Shown here: positions 62,225 through 64,000 of the stretch, piece after piece
Numbering within the stretch: position 1 is the first letter of the stretch
How the letters are laid out: each line of letters begins with the position of its first letter
Assembly: GCA_965200535.1 (NCBI GenBank)
Contig: CBDAUF010000001.1
Coordinates: 806,001 to 870,000, forward strand
Reading direction: 5' to 3'
Length of the DNA stretch: 64,000 nucleotides
From: MPNO01 sp965200535
Lineage (GTDB): Bacteria; Pseudomonadota; Alphaproteobacteria; MPNO01
The notes under the pieces: model-generated
Seen by the model: only the letters and a program-made list of their open reading frames with translations
Told to the model about the DNA's origin: nothing
Databases searched by the model: none
Program-made: the position numbers and the translations under genes

Positions 62225-62980
62225 TCAGGCGGCGACGCCCGGCGGCAGTTCTTCCCTCTCGCCCAACTGCTCGATCCGGTAGGTCGCCGTCGTGCACGCC
62301 CAGCGCAGGCGGCACATTTCCCCGGCGACTTCCACCGCCCGCGCTTCGAGCGCCGGTGTATCGAGGTATTTTGCGGCCAGCCCCAGCTGGCGCTGCGAGT
62401 GTTCCTGGTCGGCCATCTCGTGTTCGGCGAAAAACATCGCCGCCCGGTCGCTGCGCCCGATCCCGTAATGCGTTGCGAGCGCGGGCAGCACGACCTCGCT
62501 GTTGAGCGCCGGCATCTGCCCTTCCTGGGTGAAGGCCATCGCCAGCATCACGCCGACCGGCTCCACCCGTGCAACGTTGAGATAGTAGAGGGCGCGGCCC
62601 CACCAGGCCGCCGGCATATCGACGCCCAGCACGTCGTCCTTCGTCATGCCCGCGGCATCGCAAAAGGCGTAGATCATCTCCATGTGATCGTGCGCACCGT
62701 GGTCGGTATGGCCGCCGATCAACCCTTCTTCCTCGGCCATGTTCTCGACCAGCATCTTGCGCACGTCGCCCGGCGCCTTCGCATAGACCAGCCCGAACGC
62801 CTCGAGCCCGTGGCGGACGTATTTCGCGTGCTGCGCCATGTAGACCCCGAGCACGCGCAGGTCGAGCTCGCCCCTGGCCAGCGCCCGGAACATCGGGTGG
62901 CGCTTGGTGTGCCATGTGTCGCGGATCGCGACGACTCTCTCGGTGACTTCGGAAATCCCGGCCGCGCCTTCGGGTGCCAT
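62225..62980 (-). CDS. Heme-oxygenase-like diiron enzyme (TenA/PqqC superfamily, HDO-type)
   Basis: 251 residues, all-helical. TWHTKRHPMFRALARGELDLRVLGVYMAQHAKYVRH opens the TenA/PqqC-like fold. Candidate metal ligands are a Glu in MAEEEG, His residues in GGHTDHGAHDH, and H-E-x2-D-x2-H in AEHEMADQEHSQ, matching the Glu/His/Asp/His pattern of heme-oxygenase-like diiron oxygenases (UndA, CADD, SznF-type). It is not TenA (no thiaminase Cys context) nor PqqC (no pqq genes). Known members do N-oxygenation or oxidative C-C cleavage. First gene of a two-gene operon with the amidohydrolase. Confidence 0.8.
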   Translation of the reverse strand: MAPEGAAGISEVTERVVAIRDTWHTKRHPMFRALARGELDLRVLGVYMAQHAKYVRHGLEAFGLVYAKAPGDVRKMLVENMAEEEGLIGGHTDHGAHDHMEMIYAFCDAAGMTKDDVLGVDMPAAWWGRALYYLNVARVEPVGVMLAMAFTQEGQMPALNSEVVLPALATHYGIGRSDRAAMFFAEHEMADQEHSQRQLGLAAKYLDTPALEARAVEVAGEMCRLRWACTTATYRIEQLGEREELPPGVAA

Positions 62981-63086
62981 GGTCGCCTCCCGGTCGGTGG
63001 AACAGACCCAATCGTGGCATCACTTGGACGGCCGCGCAATTCTGCGATTATCCTGCCGTCCGGCGGTTCGACATGGATGGATGGAA

Positions 63087-64000
63087 ATGACCGAAGCGGT
63101 GTTCCAGGCGGGCGGCATCGGCCAGCCGGTTCTGCGCAAGGAAGACTGGCGGCTCCTGCGCGGCCGGGGCCGCTACACCGACGATGTGCGCCTCGACGGA
63201 CAGGCCTGGGCGGCCGTCCTGCGCTCGCCGCATGCGCACGCGCGCATCGCCGGCATCGACGCGGCGGCGGCGCGGCGCGTCCCCGGGGTGCTCGACATAC
63301 TCACCGCCGCCGACCTGGACGCCGACGGGGTGGGGACGATCCCGAGTTACTCCGCGATCGCCGGTCTCGTCGATCTCACCCTCGAGAATACCGACGGCTC
63401 GCCCAGGCGGGGAACGCCGCTCCCGGTGCTGGCCGCCGACCGGGTGCGCTTCGTCGGCGAGCCGGTCGCAGCGGCGGTCGCAGAGACCCCCGCCGCCGCC
63501 GCCGACGCCCTCGAGCGGATCGCGGTCGATTACCGACCGCTCGACGCCGTCACCGGCTCCGCCGCGGCATCCGAGCCGGGCGCCCCGCTCCTGTGGGACG
63601 AGGTGCCCGGCAATACCTGCATCGACGGCTTCTTCGGCGATCCCGACCGGACGCAGGCCGCATTCGCCGCCGCCGCGCATGTCGTCACCCTGCGGACCCG
63701 GATCCAGCGGGTGACCGGGGTCATGATGGAGCCGCGCGCTGCAGCCGCGCGCTACGATGCCGACACCGGGCGCTTCACCCTGTATTGCGGCGGCGACAAC
63801 CCGGTCCGGGTGAAACGCGACATCGCGGCGGTCTTCGGACTCGACGAGGACCGGGTGCGGGTGGTGGCGGGCGATGTCGGCGGCAATTTCGGCACCCGCA
63901 ACTGGACCTATCCGGAATACGCCATCGCGGCGTGGGCGGCGCGCCGTCTCGGCCGGCCGGTCAAGTGGACCGCCAGCCGGAGCGAATCCTTTCTGTCCGA
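63087..64000 (+). CDS. Molybdenum hydroxylase large subunit (xanthine dehydrogenase/CoxL family), cut by the right edge
   Basis: The first 304 codons of a protein normally about 770 long. IGQPVLRKEDWRLLRGRGRYTDDV and VLRSPHAHARIAGID are the standard start of the large molybdopterin subunit. RFVGEPVAAAVAETPAAAADALE, VMMEPRAAAARYD, LYCGGDNPVRVKRDIAAVFG and VAGDVGGNFGTRN follow. The start at 63087 is fixed because earlier ATGs are out of frame or stop at once. Such enzymes hydroxylate N-heterocycles, aldehydes or CO. Divergent from the diiron enzyme gene, 106 bp apart. Small and medium subunits would lie beyond the window. Confidence 0.92.
   Translation, partial: MTEAVFQAGGIGQPVLRKEDWRLLRGRGRYTDDVRLDGQAWAAVLRSPHAHARIAGIDAAAARRVPGVLDILTAADLDADGVGTIPSYSAIAGLVDLTLENTDGSPRRGTPLPVLAADRVRFVGEPVAAAVAETPAAAADALERIAVDYRPLDAVTGSAAASEPGAPLLWDEVPGNTCIDGFFGDPDRTQAAFAAAAHVVTLRTRIQRVTGVMMEPRAAAARYDADTGRFTLYCGGDNPVRVKRDIAAVFGLDEDRVRVVAGDVGGNFGTRNWTYPEYAIAAWAARRLGRPVKWTASRSESFLS

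Overview
The window is about 64 kb of very GC-rich DNA (roughly two-thirds G+C in most of it) with bacterial Shine-Dalgarno sites, tight operons and ATG/GTG/TTG starts. Gene content (panBC, ClpS, EttA, SSS symporter, RND pump, a UrtA/AmiC-type ABC importer, Rieske oxygenases, many SDRs) points to a metabolically versatile alphaproteobacterium, perhaps Rhodospirillales- or Hyphomicrobiales-like. This assignment is inferred from family resemblance only.

Layout. 1-3.9 kb: core genes, with an RlmI-type rRNA methyltransferase running off the left edge, panB, panC, a flavin-reductase-fold protein and tRNA-Arg(ACG). 4.3-12.1 kb: a decaying catabolic island. An autotransporter barrel remnant, a VOC protein, a small ORF, a Rieske oxygenase, an ornithine-cyclodeaminase-like gene and an AhpD-like gene each carry a frameshift or in-frame stop; an IclR regulator, a GST and a DapA-like aldolase remain open. 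12.1-14.5 kb: two tandem tyrosine integrases that cut into the AhpD-like gene. 14.8-21.8 kb: a prophage fragment with connector, tail and fibre genes but no terminase, portal or recognisable major capsid gene. 21.9-24.6 kb: a patchwork with clpS, small unknown genes, a lower-GC retropepsin-like protease module and an IS1-family transposase remnant.

24.8-40.8 kb has no disrupted gene that I could find: preA, an MFS exporter, a Gfo/Idh/MocA dehydrogenase, a leaderless TRAP-type binding protein, a PanE-like reductase, ettA, an SSS symporter with small membrane and TPR partners, and a two-gene RND efflux operon. 40.9-64 kb is one long catabolic region. An amidase sits beside a UrtA/AmiC-type ABC importer with a fused permease-ATPase. 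Next come an SDR, an amidohydrolase, a UbiD decarboxylase, a beta-hydroxyacid dehydrogenase, an OCD-like enzyme and a gentisate-dioxygenase-like cupin. A MarR-regulated leftward block follows (Rieske oxygenase, MetE-like Zn enzyme, SDR), facing a glutamine-synthetase-like ligase, an MFS carrier and an FAH-family hydrolase. The window ends with a second amidohydrolase, a heme-oxygenase-like diiron enzyme and a molybdenum hydroxylase cut by the right edge.

My reading of the right half is uptake and breakdown of an amide- or amine-bearing aromatic compound: import, amide hydrolysis or gamma-glutamylation, ring oxygenation, decarboxylation and ring opening. The substrate cannot be named from sequence. 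The points most worth checking are the UGA at the redox position of the AhpD-like protein, the sharp contrast between the decayed left part and the intact right part, the retropepsin module, the ligase/Rieske pair, the MetE-like/SDR pair and the diiron enzyme/amidohydrolase pair.
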